Of a stretch of 25,549 bases of DNA, positions 15,667-23,512 are shown piece by piece. Location: positions 1-25,549 of the forward strand of contig JASHVU010000097.1 in the NCBI GenBank assembly GCA_030044455.1, in the 5' to 3' direction. Under the pieces are notes generated by a model that was not told where the DNA came from, searched no databases, and saw only the letters and a program-made list of their open reading frames with translations. Every line of letters starts with the position of its first letter. Positions within the stretch are counted from its first letter, which is position 1. The position numbers were made by a program, and so were the translations under genes. This DNA comes from Acidobacteriaceae bacterium (lineage in GTDB: Bacteria; Acidobacteriota; Terriglobia; Terriglobales; Acidobacteriaceae).

Positions 15667-16959
15667 TCACGCATATTCCCAACGCCGGGCTACTCTGCGC
15701 GCAACCAGGAACAAGACAATGCCCGACGCCACCAGGACACCGACCTGGGGCCATAGATCCCATAACGGCAGGTTGCGCCAGAAGACCTTGGTAAAGCCAT
15801 CGATCGCCCAGCCATTGAGAGTAAAAAGGCCGGCCTTTTGCATAGCTTCGGGCATAAGGAAGCGTGGGAACATGCTGCCGCCTATGGCCGACATGATGAG
15901 GATAAGCAGTGTGGAGAGCGCGCCGAGTTGCCCACGCGTGTGGCAGGCGCTCGCCAGCAGCAATCCAAAGGCGGCCACCGAAAATGCAGTGGCCATGCCC
16001 ATGACGGTGAACCCCGCAAGGTGACTGAAGAAATCGAGCTTGAACACAGCCCATCCCCACAGAAACATGGCGACGAGCTGAACGAATGCAAGAATCGTAT
16101 TGTAAAAAAGCTTGCCGGCGAGCAAGCGAGTCATGGTGATGCGTGAGCTGAGGACGCGATCGAGAGCGCCGCTCTCGGCTTCATCGAGAAGCGCGCCGGC
16201 CGATCCGCTGGCAGTGAAGAGAAGGAACATGACGCCAATTGCCGCGGCGTAAAAAGAAATCATAGAACTATTCTTGTTGTCACCGACCACGGAGCGGGTG
16301 TTGACGGCGATGACGCTTGCGCTGAAGCCACTGCTGGTACCGGGAGATGAAGGGTTCTCCAGGCGGCTTTGGATTTTTTTGAGCTCATCGAGCGAGGATT
16401 GCATCTGCGCACGCTGGGCAGGTGTGAAGGCGCCGATGTAGCGTTCGGAGTATTGCATTCCCTGTTCAGCCATAACTGCAGGCATCGAGGTGAACGCGGC
16501 CTTCTGCAGCATTCCAATGACGACCTGGGGAGCGATCGTATCGCTCGAGTCGTTGAGTAGCTGGATGGGGGTCGCTTTGGAACCGGGACCGAAGCCGACG
16601 GGATGTTGACCAAATCCCCGCGGAATGACGAGGGCGACTGAAACGTCGCCGGCTTTGACTGCGGCTTCAGCAGTTGACGCAGTATAGTCGGGCGGCACAG
16701 ATGCGTTTTTACCGCTAGCCTCGGGGTGCGTGAGGACGTTTAGGGAGCTCTCGTGCAAGAGACCGCGGACGAGGTCCTGTGACGCTTCGCTTTTGTCTTC
16801 GTCGACAAGGATCACTTTGACGCGAGGAGTGGTATCGTGCTGGCCGCCAAAGATGACGGCGAAGATGGAAAAGAACGCGATCGGCAATATGAAGCTGAGC
16901 ACAAATGCGGCGCGATCACGGCGAAGGGCAAGCAATGAGGTACGGGCAACGCTGAACAT
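15667..16959 (-). CDS. ABC-2 type export permease
   Basis: This 430-residue permease has the ABC-2 (DrrB/YhgE-like) topology. One N-terminal helix (about 19-41, FVLSFILPIAFFSIFAVIFGG) precedes a long extracytoplasmic domain (about 42-230) and then five or so C-terminal helices (about 231-425). The conserved amphipathic turn EAESGALDRVLSSRITMTRLLAGK (256-279) lies in the cytoplasmic loop. It would form the membrane half of an exporter driven by the ATPase encoded just upstream (115 bp apart on the minus strand). The ATG at 16959 is preceded by GAAGGAGAAG. Substrate unknown: drugs, lipids or polysaccharide are all possible. The gene is not duplicated, so the permease probably homodimerises. Confidence 0.92.
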   Translation of the reverse strand: MFSVARTSLLALRRDRAAFVLSFILPIAFFSIFAVIFGGQHDTTPRVKVILVDEDKSEASQDLVRGLLHESSLNVLTHPEASGKNASVPPDYTASTAEAAVKAGDVSVALVIPRGFGQHPVGFGPGSKATPIQLLNDSSDTIAPQVVIGMLQKAAFTSMPAVMAEQGMQYSERYIGAFTPAQRAQMQSSLDELKKIQSRLENPSSPGTSSGFSASVIAVNTRSVVGDNKNSSMISFYAAAIGVMFLLFTASGSAGALLDEAESGALDRVLSSRITMTRLLAGKLFYNTILAFVQLVAMFLWGWAVFKLDFFSHLAGFTVMGMATAFSVAAFGLLLASACHTRGQLGALSTLLILIMSAIGGSMFPRFLMPEAMQKAGLFTLNGWAIDGFTKVFWRNLPLWDLWPQVGVLVASGIVLFLVARRVARRWEYA

Positions 16960-17074
16960 TAGAGCACTTCTCCTTCATATGCGGTTTTCGCAGAGAGGAT
17001 GGCAGGTTGCGATTTCGTGAGGAAAGTGCAACTGAGTAGTGGCGGCTTCAAGATGGACCTCGAGGAGAAGTGCA

Positions 17075-18046
17075 TCAGTCGCGCAACTCCCTTCCGGTGA
17101 GGTGAAGGAAAACGGATTCAAGGTTGGGGCGGCGAATGGAGACGTCTTCGAGAACGAGGCCGGTGTTGGCGGCGCTGTCGAGCAGCGGGCCGATTTGTGA
17201 GGACTGCTCAATGGTGAATTCCGCCGTGGAGTCGACGAGCCGGCCGCCGTGAGCCTCAGTCCACGCGGCGATGCCGGCAGCCGCGCCGGAAAAGCGCGCC
17301 AGCACCTGGCTGCGTTGGCCAAAGACGTCACGAACCAGCGATTCCTTGGTTCCGCGCGCGATGACCTGGCCGTGATCGATGATGGCGATGCGATCGCAAA
17401 GGCGCTCGGCCTCTTCCATGTAATGCGTGGTGTAGACAATCGCAGTGCCTTCGGCGCGGAGCGACTCAATCATTTCGAAGATGCGGTTGCGCGATTGCGG
17501 ATCGACGCCAACGGTTGGCTCATCCATGAGAACGATGCGTGGACGTTGAATGAGGCCGGCCGCCATATTAAGACGCCGTTTCATTCCACCCGAGAGGTTT
17601 TTGGCGATTTCTCCTGACCTGTCTTCAAGCGCTGCCCAGTTGAGGCACCAGGCGACAGACTCCTTAAGCTTGGTTCGGGGCAACGCAAAATAGCGGCCAA
17701 AGGCGGAAAGGTTTTCGCGGACGGTGATGCGCGGGTAAAGCGCAATCTCCTGGGGTATCCATCCCAGCGCCATGCGTGCGCCCATGGAGCCGGCAGGAAG
17801 GCCAAAGACCTCGACGGTGCCCGAGTCGGGGACGACTCTGCCCACGATGGAGCGGATGAGTGTGCTCTTTCCGGCACCATTGGGTCCGAGCAGGCCTATG
17901 CACTCGCCTGCGCGGACCTCGAGGCTGACGCCGTCGAGGGCGACCGTCTGGCCAAAGCGCTTGGCCAGCATGTCCACACGGAGAGGGAGGGCGGAACTGC
18001 TTGAAGAAGCGGAACTGGTTCCGATAGCGGTTTCAGTAAGCGTCAT
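17075..18046 (-). CDS. ABC exporter ATP-binding protein
   Basis: This 323-residue ATPase of the ABC-2/DrrA type powers the permease encoded next. It has Walker A GPNGAGKST (54-62), Q-loop Gln99 in IPQE, signature LSGGM (151-155), Walker B IVLMDEP (171-177), D-loop (VGVDPQSR, 179-186) and switch His208 in TTHYMEEAERLCDR. The C-terminal 80 residues form the DrrA-type accessory domain. The first 20 residues are Ser/Thr/Ala-rich (a run of nearly ten Ser). The start at 18046 is favoured by GAGAA upstream; ATGs at 18058 and 18112 are also in frame, but the 18112 one lies inside the -35/-10 region of the promoter, so it cannot be used from that promoter. First gene of the four-gene operon. Confidence 0.93.
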   Translation of the reverse strand: MTLTETAIGTSSASSSSSALPLRVDMLAKRFGQTVALDGVSLEVRAGECIGLLGPNGAGKSTLIRSIVGRVVPDSGTVEVFGLPAGSMGARMALGWIPQEIALYPRITVRENLSAFGRYFALPRTKLKESVAWCLNWAALEDRSGEIAKNLSGGMKRRLNMAAGLIQRPRIVLMDEPTVGVDPQSRNRIFEMIESLRAEGTAIVYTTHYMEEAERLCDRIAIIDHGQVIARGTKESLVRDVFGQRSQVLARFSGAAAGIAAWTEAHGGRLVDSTAEFTIEQSSQIGPLLDSAANTGLVLEDVSIRRPNLESVFLHLTGRELRD

Positions 18047-18093
18047 AAGAATTCTCATTTGGAGAGAGTAGACGGGGCCCCAATTAAGAGAGT

Positions 18094-18122
18094 ACTCTAT
18101 TTTATAGAGCATAGTTTGTCAA
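18094..18122 (-). promoter_or_regulatory. Strong sigma-70-type promoter with overlapping palindromic operator
   Basis: On the minus strand TTGACA (plus 18117-18122) is a perfect -35, followed by a 17-bp spacer and TAGAGT (plus 18094-18099) as -10. A palindrome, CTCTAT-N3-ATAGAG (18095-18109), covers the -10 and the proximal spacer. Occupancy would block RNA polymerase. It drives the ABC exporter operon; the winged-helix protein encoded at its end is a plausible ligand. Confidence 0.7.
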
Positions 18123-18247
18123 GGAAAATCTCCACCCTGAAAGGTTCTCCGGGCGCAGTTGCCATTCTTGGTTTATTTTCAAACACTTATCGCATTCGCA
18201 ACTCGACGATGGGGCTGGCTTGACGATGAGTTTACGGGCTTCGAGAG

Positions 18248-19105
18248 TTAAAGGAGCCGAAAGTTGACTTCGATCGTGATGCGGACGGGAACGGGATGAC
18301 CGTCCTTCATTCCAGGCTTGAATTTGTAGTGAGGTATGGCTTCGAGGGCCTTTTGGTCGAGGCCTTCGCCGAGCGGCTGGATTACGACAGGATTGTGCGG
18401 AATGCCCTGCGCATCGACGATGACCGAAATCATGCAAACTCCCTGGTACTTGTTGCGGCGCGCCTCGTCGGAGAATTCCGACATCGGCGCGTAGAGCAGC
18501 ACCGGAGCGGAGACACCGTTGCCCGGCGAATAAACGCCATCGCCCGGGCCGTATACATTACCGGGACCGAAACCGGGACCATATACACCATTCCTTCCCG
18601 CACCGATGCCAGTCGGACCGCCGGGGCCGTTCGAAAGCATGGTGACGTTGGTTGAATCTTTCATTCCGATATTCGGCAGCGAAGGGTCAGAGGGAAGATT
18701 GACGGATGCCGGCTCAACGGCGAGCTTTGGGTCGACGATGGGAATGATCGGCGCAGCAAGAGGCGCGGCTGTAAGTTTTGGCGGATTACCGCGGGTTGGG
18801 TCGATGGGGTCGTGGGCGCCGGCGCCGCTGCCGCCGTTGTTGGCTTGAGGAGTGAACGGCGTGAGCAGTGGAATATTGCTGAGGTCGAAGCGACCGTGCG
18901 GGACAGGTTTGGTGAAATCACCGCTCGTGGTTCTCAAACCAAGAATCAGCAGCAGCGCGATGAGTGCACCGTTCACAGCGGTAGATGTGCCGATGGCCCA
19001 CGGGTTGGTGCGGATCCGCGACTCAAGCGTGACGGTCGCGAAGAAGCCTGCAACGCCAGGTACAGCAGCATCGGATTTGATGCGCGCGGAATTGGGCCGA
19101 GTCAT
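18248..19105 (-). CDS. TonB-like energy transducer with Gly-rich linker
   Basis: This 285-residue protein has a short cytoplasmic N-terminus, one membrane anchor (about 37-57: WAIGTSTAVNGALIALLLILGL), a Pro/Ala-rich periplasmic span (60-160) and a Gly-rich linker with repeated YGPG/YSPG motifs (160-199). A TonB C-terminal domain ends it (about 201-285: SDEARRNKYQGVCMISVIVD...GLDQKALEAIPHYKFKPG). It is longer than classical TonB and may transmit energy to outer-membrane receptors such as the one in this window; no ExbB/ExbD genes are adjacent. The ATG at 19105 has GAGGTGATGG immediately upstream. TonB_C domains are also used in proteins that are not energy transducers, so the role is not certain. 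A weak TTGACG -35 element lies at 19211-19216 (minus). Confidence 0.88.
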   Translation of the reverse strand: MTRPNSARIKSDAAVPGVAGFFATVTLESRIRTNPWAIGTSTAVNGALIALLLILGLRTTSGDFTKPVPHGRFDLSNIPLLTPFTPQANNGGSGAGAHDPIDPTRGNPPKLTAAPLAAPIIPIVDPKLAVEPASVNLPSDPSLPNIGMKDSTNVTMLSNGPGGPTGIGAGRNGVYGPGFGPGNVYGPGDGVYSPGNGVSAPVLLYAPMSEFSDEARRNKYQGVCMISVIVDAQGIPHNPVVIQPLGEGLDQKALEAIPHYKFKPGMKDGHPVPVRITIEVNFRLL

Positions 19106-19269
19106 CCATCACCTCTGTGCAAAGCACTCATTCACCCCTGGTCTGAAGCGAAGAATGAATCGCCACAGAGATCGCGGAAGGCTGGCGGATAGACGCGGTC
19201 GATGGAGTGTCGTCAACAACGAGTGCGAAAGATTGGGCGCAATGATGCGAGGGAAAAACTCCGGAAGAA

Positions 19270-21390
19270 TTAGTTGATGAGCGAATCTAATTGAGAAACG
19301 ACGCGATCGAGAACTCCTGCCCAGTCGCCGGGAGAGGCTTGGCGGAAGAGTCGTGCGGTGGGGTACCACGGGGTAGTTTCGAGCTGCTGCATCCAGCGCC
19401 AGTCGGAGAGATATGGAAGCAGGATCCAGACGGGCTTGGCCATGGCGCCTGCAAGATGCGCGATGGATGTGTCGGTAGTGATCACCAGATCGAGTGTGGC
19501 GATGAGGGCTGCGGTTTCAGCGAGGTCATGGTCGCGGCTTGATCCATCGACGATACGAACATCTTGCGGAAATTTTGCGATTTGAGCTGCTGCGTCGCCT
19601 TTCTGCAACGAAATCCAGTTAGCGCGAACCGAATTAAGAAGCGGGAACAGCGTTCGAAGATGCATGGAACGCTGGGCGTCGGCGCGGTAGAGCGGGTTAC
19701 CGGCCCAGGCGAAGCCGATGCGCGGGCCGGGACAATTGCTCGGAAACTGCGCGTGCTTGGCGCAAAAGTTGTCTGGTTCCGCGCCCAGGTAAGCTCCAGA
19801 CCAGGGAACGGTGTCGACAGTTGTAGAGAAGACCGCGGGGAGACTCATGAGAGGACACTCGAGGTCGTAGTCGTTGCGAGGCGTGGCGAGCAGGCGGACT
19901 TGAGCAAGGCCGGCGCGAACGACGGCCAGTGAGCGGAGGAGACGCTCGACCGGCGGCTGGACTTCAAGAACCGGAGACCCGCCGCGTGCGACCACGAGGC
20001 AGGCATATCGGCAAAACTGAATGGCATCCCCGAGCCCCTGTTCGGCGTGGAGGAGGATGCGCTGGCCGTTGAGGGGCTCGCCGCGCCAGCGGGAACAAAC
20101 AAATGTCCGGCGCACGCGATGGACTTCGCGGAACTGCCAGCGGGATTCATAAGCTCGCCATCCGCTGCGCCATTCGCCCAGACGAAGTTGAGTAAGCGCA
20201 AGATTGTATTTTGCGCCGGCGTTTTCAGGGTCGCTATCGACGGCGCGTTGGTGAGCCTTGAGGGCTTGGGTCACGCAACCCAACTCGAGGAGCGAGTTGC
20301 CGCAATTGGAAATGGCACCCTTGCTGCGAAGAGCTTCAGCAAGCTCGAACTGCGTGATGGCCTCGGCGAATCGGCGCTCGTTGTGGAGAACGATTCCAAA
20401 TTGATTCACGGCTTCAGCGTGACTGGGATCGATCGCAAGGGCCCAGCGAGCGAACTCGCGCGCGCCGGGAATATCACGCGCAGCGAGTTGCAGCTGGCAC
20501 CAGGCAATCAGGGTTTCAATCTGCGCAGGATCAAGGGCAATAGCGTGCTCGAGGCAGTCGCGGGCTGCCGCGAAACGTTTGCGCTCGCGCTCAAGTGCAG
20601 CGAGGTTGATCCAGCCGGAGACGAGGTCGGGGCGGAGATGAATGGCGCGGCGCAGAGCAGCTTCGGCTGCCAGGTCGCGGCCCTGTTCACGAAGCAGGCT
20701 GCCAAGATTGATCCAGGCGGCGGCATAATTGGGTTTGAGAGTGAGGGCACGGCGGTAGCGGGATTCAGCTTCAGGGGTTCGGCCGAGACGATTGAACGCA
20801 AAGCCTGCGGCAAACTCAGCTTCGGCATAGCGGGGGTGAAGGTCGAGAGCGTTGCGGTAGTGATCGAGTGCCTGAGTGAAGTTGCCGAGGATGGCAAGAG
20901 CATTGCCGAGGCCGAGATGCGCGCAGGCAAGCGAAGGCTGGTAGCACAGGACAATTTCGAATTCGGAGATAGCCTCAGCGGGTCGACCCGCAGCAAGTTT
21001 CAGCTCTCCCAGGCTCAGGTGAGCTAATGAATTGGTTCCTCCGAAACGAAGGGCCCGATGATAAGCCTGCTCAGCTTCGGCGAACCGGCCGGTCGCTTTG
21101 AGTGCTTGACCAAGCGCAATCCAGCCGGCGCCGGTGCCGGGATTCACAGCGAGCGCGGCAGAAGCCATACGGATTGCGTGCTCAGTCTGCCCACTTGCCA
21201 GAGCGAAGAGGCTCATTCCGATGAGAGCCGGGGCGTGCGAGGGGTTGGTTGCAAGGATGCGCTGGTAAGCAAGCGCCGCCTGGAGCATTTGCGGAGCAGG
21301 CCGAGGGGGCGATGGTTTTTGCGGTTTGGTCAAGTCCGGAATCAGGCGCACCTCAGTGGGAACGATTGCACGGACCGATGCAAGCAGCAA
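19270..21390 (-). CDS. TPR-repeat protein fused to a glycosyltransferase-like domain
   Basis: A 706-residue protein. Residues about 37-430 are ten or more tetratricopeptide repeats with the classic W-L-G-Y-A-F-A-P spacing (for example NYAAAWINLGSLLREQGRDL). The C-terminal 265 residues resemble a GT9/GT41-like glycosyltransferase: ILLHAEQGLGDAIQFCRYA (445-463), a G-rich AWAGNP turn, and the conserved TDTSIAHLAGAMAKPVWILL nucleotide-binding half followed by DWRWMQQLETTPWYP. Such fusions are thought to glycosylate proteins or surface polymers. The start is uncertain: TTG at 21390 (no good ribosome-binding site), GTG at residue 14 or ATG at residue 35 (21288), none well supported. It lies 57 bp after the GT2 gene and probably shares its transcript. 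Confidence 0.88.
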   Translation of the reverse strand: MLLASVRAIVPTEVRLIPDLTKPQKPSPPRPAPQMLQAALAYQRILATNPSHAPALIGMSLFALASGQTEHAIRMASAALAVNPGTGAGWIALGQALKATGRFAEAEQAYHRALRFGGTNSLAHLSLGELKLAAGRPAEAISEFEIVLCYQPSLACAHLGLGNALAILGNFTQALDHYRNALDLHPRYAEAEFAAGFAFNRLGRTPEAESRYRRALTLKPNYAAAWINLGSLLREQGRDLAAEAALRRAIHLRPDLVSGWINLAALERERKRFAAARDCLEHAIALDPAQIETLIAWCQLQLAARDIPGAREFARWALAIDPSHAEAVNQFGIVLHNERRFAEAITQFELAEALRSKGAISNCGNSLLELGCVTQALKAHQRAVDSDPENAGAKYNLALTQLRLGEWRSGWRAYESRWQFREVHRVRRTFVCSRWRGEPLNGQRILLHAEQGLGDAIQFCRYACLVVARGGSPVLEVQPPVERLLRSLAVVRAGLAQVRLLATPRNDYDLECPLMSLPAVFSTTVDTVPWSGAYLGAEPDNFCAKHAQFPSNCPGPRIGFAWAGNPLYRADAQRSMHLRTLFPLLNSVRANWISLQKGDAAAQIAKFPQDVRIVDGSSRDHDLAETAALIATLDLVITTDTSIAHLAGAMAKPVWILLPYLSDWRWMQQLETTPWYPTARLFRQASPGDWAGVLDRVVSQLDSLIN

Positions 21391-21447
21391 ACGGATTTCT
21401 TGGAGGGATCTAATAATGCGCGTCGGCAGGGTATCGGGAGAGATCGG

Positions 21448-22431
21448 CTACGACGCCGTTCCCTGTCCCTGGTTTTGCCAGTTGCTGAGCGGCTTGGCGC
21501 TGAAGCGACCGCGGATCTGGTTGATGGCGACGAGCCAGGGAACGACTATGGAAATTGCAAAGCGCGCAAGCACCGCTTTGAAGCCAAAGCGGGGAAGAAA
21601 ACGCCAGTCGCGATGAAATGCGTACCAGGATTCGAGCAGAAAAACGAAAAGAAGCGGCCAAAGAGTCCACCAGACGACAATCACAGCAGAGATTTGCAAA
21701 AGGCATCGAGCTGCATTGCGGAAGAGCCGCGACCAGCGAACTCCAGCCTGTCCGTCGCTGATGGCATAGCGCTTCATCTGGCGGCACGCAGAATGGAAAG
21801 TATTGAGGGGGCTGTAGAGGGCTTTGGCATTGAAGACGAAATCGGGTTGTGTCTGTTGACGCGCTTCGAGGTCGAAAAGTGTATCTTCGCCGACCAGCAC
21901 CTGCTCAGGAAAACCGCCAATCCGCTGGCATAGCTCCTTCGTGAACGCCATGGAGCGCGCAGTGCAGGACTTAGTGGGCTCGGTGGGTGAGAGGCGGACG
22001 GAGAAAAAAGGTGCAGAGGCGACGTCCCACACCGTGTGCCTGGCCGGATTGAGGCAGGTGCCGCCAAGGGCGTATTCAGCATGGCCGGCAGCGATTCGTG
22101 CCGTCAGGTTGCGAAGCCAGTCCGGGGCGTAGGTGCAGCCGGCATCGGCACAAGCGATGATGTGGGATTTGGCGGCGTTAATGGCTACATTACGGCCGCG
22201 CGAGACGGGGCCTTTGGAGTGCTTAAGACTGCAGGATTCGTCGCGAATGGCAATGAGGCGGGGTTCGCGGCGCGCGGCTTCGACCAGCCACTCCCAGGTG
22301 CCGTCGGTTGAGCCGCCGTCAACGATGATGACTTCAGCGGCGGGCGGTTCCTGCGCAAGCAAGCTTTGAACAACCCGGGCGATATCGCCGACCTCGTTGA
22401 GCTCAGTGGCGATGATGCTGACGGGCTGCAT
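21448..22431 (-). CDS. Family 2 glycosyltransferase with C-terminal membrane segments
   Basis: This 327-residue protein has a GT-A domain: IIATELNE (6-13), nucleotide-binding VDGGSTDGTWEWL (37-49), a DAG triad (96-98) in place of DxD, and an acceptor/catalytic segment GEDTLFD (181-187). Residues about 243-270 (AVIVVWWTLWPLLFVFLLESWYAF) and about 286-305 are hydrophobic and should anchor it to the inner membrane. It likely adds a sugar to a lipid-linked or membrane glycan. The start at 22431 is the ATG directly before the glycosyltransferase fold; 71 upstream in-frame residues look non-coding and overlap the rplU promoter/leader. First gene of a minus-strand unit with the TPR-glycosyltransferase; divergent from rplU. 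Confidence 0.9.
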   Translation of the reverse strand: MQPVSIIATELNEVGDIARVVQSLLAQEPPAAEVIIVDGGSTDGTWEWLVEAARREPRLIAIRDESCSLKHSKGPVSRGRNVAINAAKSHIIACADAGCTYAPDWLRNLTARIAAGHAEYALGGTCLNPARHTVWDVASAPFFSVRLSPTEPTKSCTARSMAFTKELCQRIGGFPEQVLVGEDTLFDLEARQQTQPDFVFNAKALYSPLNTFHSACRQMKRYAISDGQAGVRWSRLFRNAARCLLQISAVIVVWWTLWPLLFVFLLESWYAFHRDWRFLPRFGFKAVLARFAISIVVPWLVAINQIRGRFSAKPLSNWQNQGQGTAS

Positions 22432-22473
22432 GGGATGAGTATAGCGAGCGGAGCGACTTGAAGCGCGGTGACG

Positions 22474-22503
22474 TTGACCCGGGGTGTGGTTTGACGATAG
22501 AAT
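22474..22503 (+). promoter_or_regulatory. Probable promoter of rplU-rpmA
   Basis: TTGACC (22474-22479), an 18-bp spacer and TAGAAT (22498-22503) match sigma-70-type -35 and -10 elements (five of six each). The promoter faces rplU and would leave a leader of about 180 nt. Confidence 0.6.
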
Positions 22504-22509
22504 CGTAGA

Positions 22510-22688
22510 GTTTGGCGCTGCGCTCTGAAAAGGGGCGCGCGGGAACGCGCCGGGTTCACCGCCAGGATTGGGCGCGTGTGCGGCCCGCCTTCCGATGCAG
22601 TAACAGCCTGTATCCGCCCCACCGCAAAACCGGGGGTTCTTCAAGAAGTTAAAGCGCTGTATTTTTTGGCGGCGCTGGAGGATTTGTT
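22510..22688 (+). other. Long structured 5' leader of rplU
   Basis: About 180 nt lie between the promoter and the rplU start. It contains a strong hairpin (GGCGCG 22534-22539 with CGCGCC 22546-22551) and further GC-rich pairing. The GGAGG ribosome-binding site is at 22676-22680. Ribosomal-protein leaders in other bacteria (L21 leader in Bacillus) regulate by protein binding, so a similar autogenous element is possible; I see no match to the known consensus. Confidence 0.4.
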
Positions 22689-23012
22689 ATGTACGCAGTT
22701 ATTCGCACAGGCGGCAAGCAGTATCGGGTTGCGCCCGGTGATGTGGTGAAAATTGAGAGCGTCGGGTCGAAGGATCAGACGGTCGAGTTCAGCGACGTGC
22801 TGGCGGTTTCGGGCGAGCCGGGCACGATTGCCAAGCCTTCGAGCGCAAAGGTGACCGCCGAAGTTTTGGGCGACGGACGCAGCGACAAGATCCTGGTGTT
22901 CCACCTGAAGCGGAAGAAGCAGTACAAGAAGCTGCAGGGGCATCGGCAGGGCTTTACCGAGGTTCGCATCAAGGCGATTGAGGCTGACGGAGTGACATTC
23001 TCCGCGAGCTAA
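22689..23012 (+). CDS. rplU: 50S ribosomal protein L21
   Basis: L21 binds domain I of 23S rRNA in the large subunit. The 107-residue sequence is full length and typical: MYAVIRTGGKQYRV (1-14), VLA-x-G sheet strands, KILVFHLKRKKQYKKLQGHRQGFTEVRI (67-95) with the conserved RNA-binding basic patch, and VTFSAS end. The ATG at 22689 is preceded by GGAGG at good spacing. rpmA follows 129 bp downstream, the usual pairing; no ysxB/prp gene lies between, and L27 starts without an N-terminal pro-segment, which is consistent. Confidence 0.98.
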   Translation: MYAVIRTGGKQYRVAPGDVVKIESVGSKDQTVEFSDVLAVSGEPGTIAKPSSAKVTAEVLGDGRSDKILVFHLKRKKQYKKLQGHRQGFTEVRIKAIEADGVTFSAS

Positions 23013-23027
23013 CTCGCTTAAGCTGCC

Positions 23028-23049
23028 AGCTTGTAGCTGCAAGCTTTTT
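23028..23049 (+). terminator. Weak terminator/attenuator between rplU and rpmA
   Basis: AGCTTG (23028-23033) pairs with CAAGCT (23040-23045, loop TAGCTG) and is followed by TTTTTC. It is short, so it is more likely a partial attenuator or transcript-processing site than a full stop, since rpmA must still be expressed. Confidence 0.45.
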
Positions 23050-23141
23050 CGAGTCTGGTCGATTATTCATGATTCCCGCGGTAGGAGAACTAGAGGCTTG
23101 CGGCTGGAAGCGGAAAGCTGCATTAAGAAGGGGATGAAGCA

Positions 23142-23405
23142 ATGGCACACAAAAAAGGCGGCGGAAGTTCAACAAACGGGCGCGACAGCAATGCGCAGAG
23201 GCTGGGCGTGAAGGCGTTTGCCGGCCAGCTGGTGACGGGCGGATCGATCATCATGCGGCAACGCGGCACCAAAATCAAGCCAGGTACAAATGTAGGCATT
23301 GGTTCCGATGACACGCTTTTCGCAAAGGTTTCTGGACGGGTAAAGTTCACCGATCAGGGAAATCGCGGGCGCTATGCTTCGATCGAGCCGGTTGCTTCAG
23401 AGTAA
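23142..23405 (+). CDS. rpmA: 50S ribosomal protein L27
   Basis: L27 sits at the peptidyl-transferase centre with its N-terminal tail. The 87-residue sequence starts [17 protein letters not shown], the form without the Firmicutes pro-segment, followed by [31 protein letters not shown], and the C-terminal barrel. The ATG has GAAGGGGATG upstream. It is the last gene of the rplU-rpmA unit; the commonly linked obgE is not present downstream, because a strong terminator follows. Confidence 0.98.
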   Translation: MAHKKGGGSSTNGRDSNAQRLGVKAFAGQLVTGGSIIMRQRGTKIKPGTNVGIGSDDTLFAKVSGRVKFTDQGNRGRYASIEPVASE

Positions 23406-23435
23406 GCCGGCGCGCATAAAAAGATCGGGGACAAC

Positions 23436-23470
23436 AAAGGCCATGGCGATTGCCATGGCCTTTCTATTTT
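23436..23470 (+). terminator. Strong rho-independent terminator after rpmA
   Basis: A perfect 12-bp stem (AAAGGCCATGGC 23436-23447 with 23452-23463, GATT loop) is followed by CTATTTTT. On the minus strand the same stem ends in TTTG, so it could partly serve the convergent membrane-protein gene too. Confidence 0.9.
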
Positions 23471-23476
23471 TCAGTT

Positions 23477-23512
23477 TTCTGACTTCTAGACTTCTGACTC
23501 GTGACTCTTGAG
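23477..23512. repeat. Degenerate heptamer tandem repeat
   Basis: Five near-copies of TTCTGAC follow one another: TTCTGAC, TTCTAGAC, TTCTGAC, TCGTGAC, TCTTGAG (23477-23512). They resemble the short tandem heptamers found between genes in some bacteria. The stop codon of the minus-strand membrane-protein gene (23486-23488) lies inside the second copy, so the repeat supplies its last residues. Confidence 0.45.

Noticed and set aside
20047..21027. 326-codon plus-strand frame opposite the TPR gene
   Set aside because: Repeat-derived antisense shadow of the TPR region; no signal, domain or ribosome-binding site.
22432..22644. 71-residue N-terminal extension of the GT2 protein
   Set aside because: The ATG at 22431 begins directly at the GT fold, while the extension lies across the rplU promoter and leader and has non-coding character.
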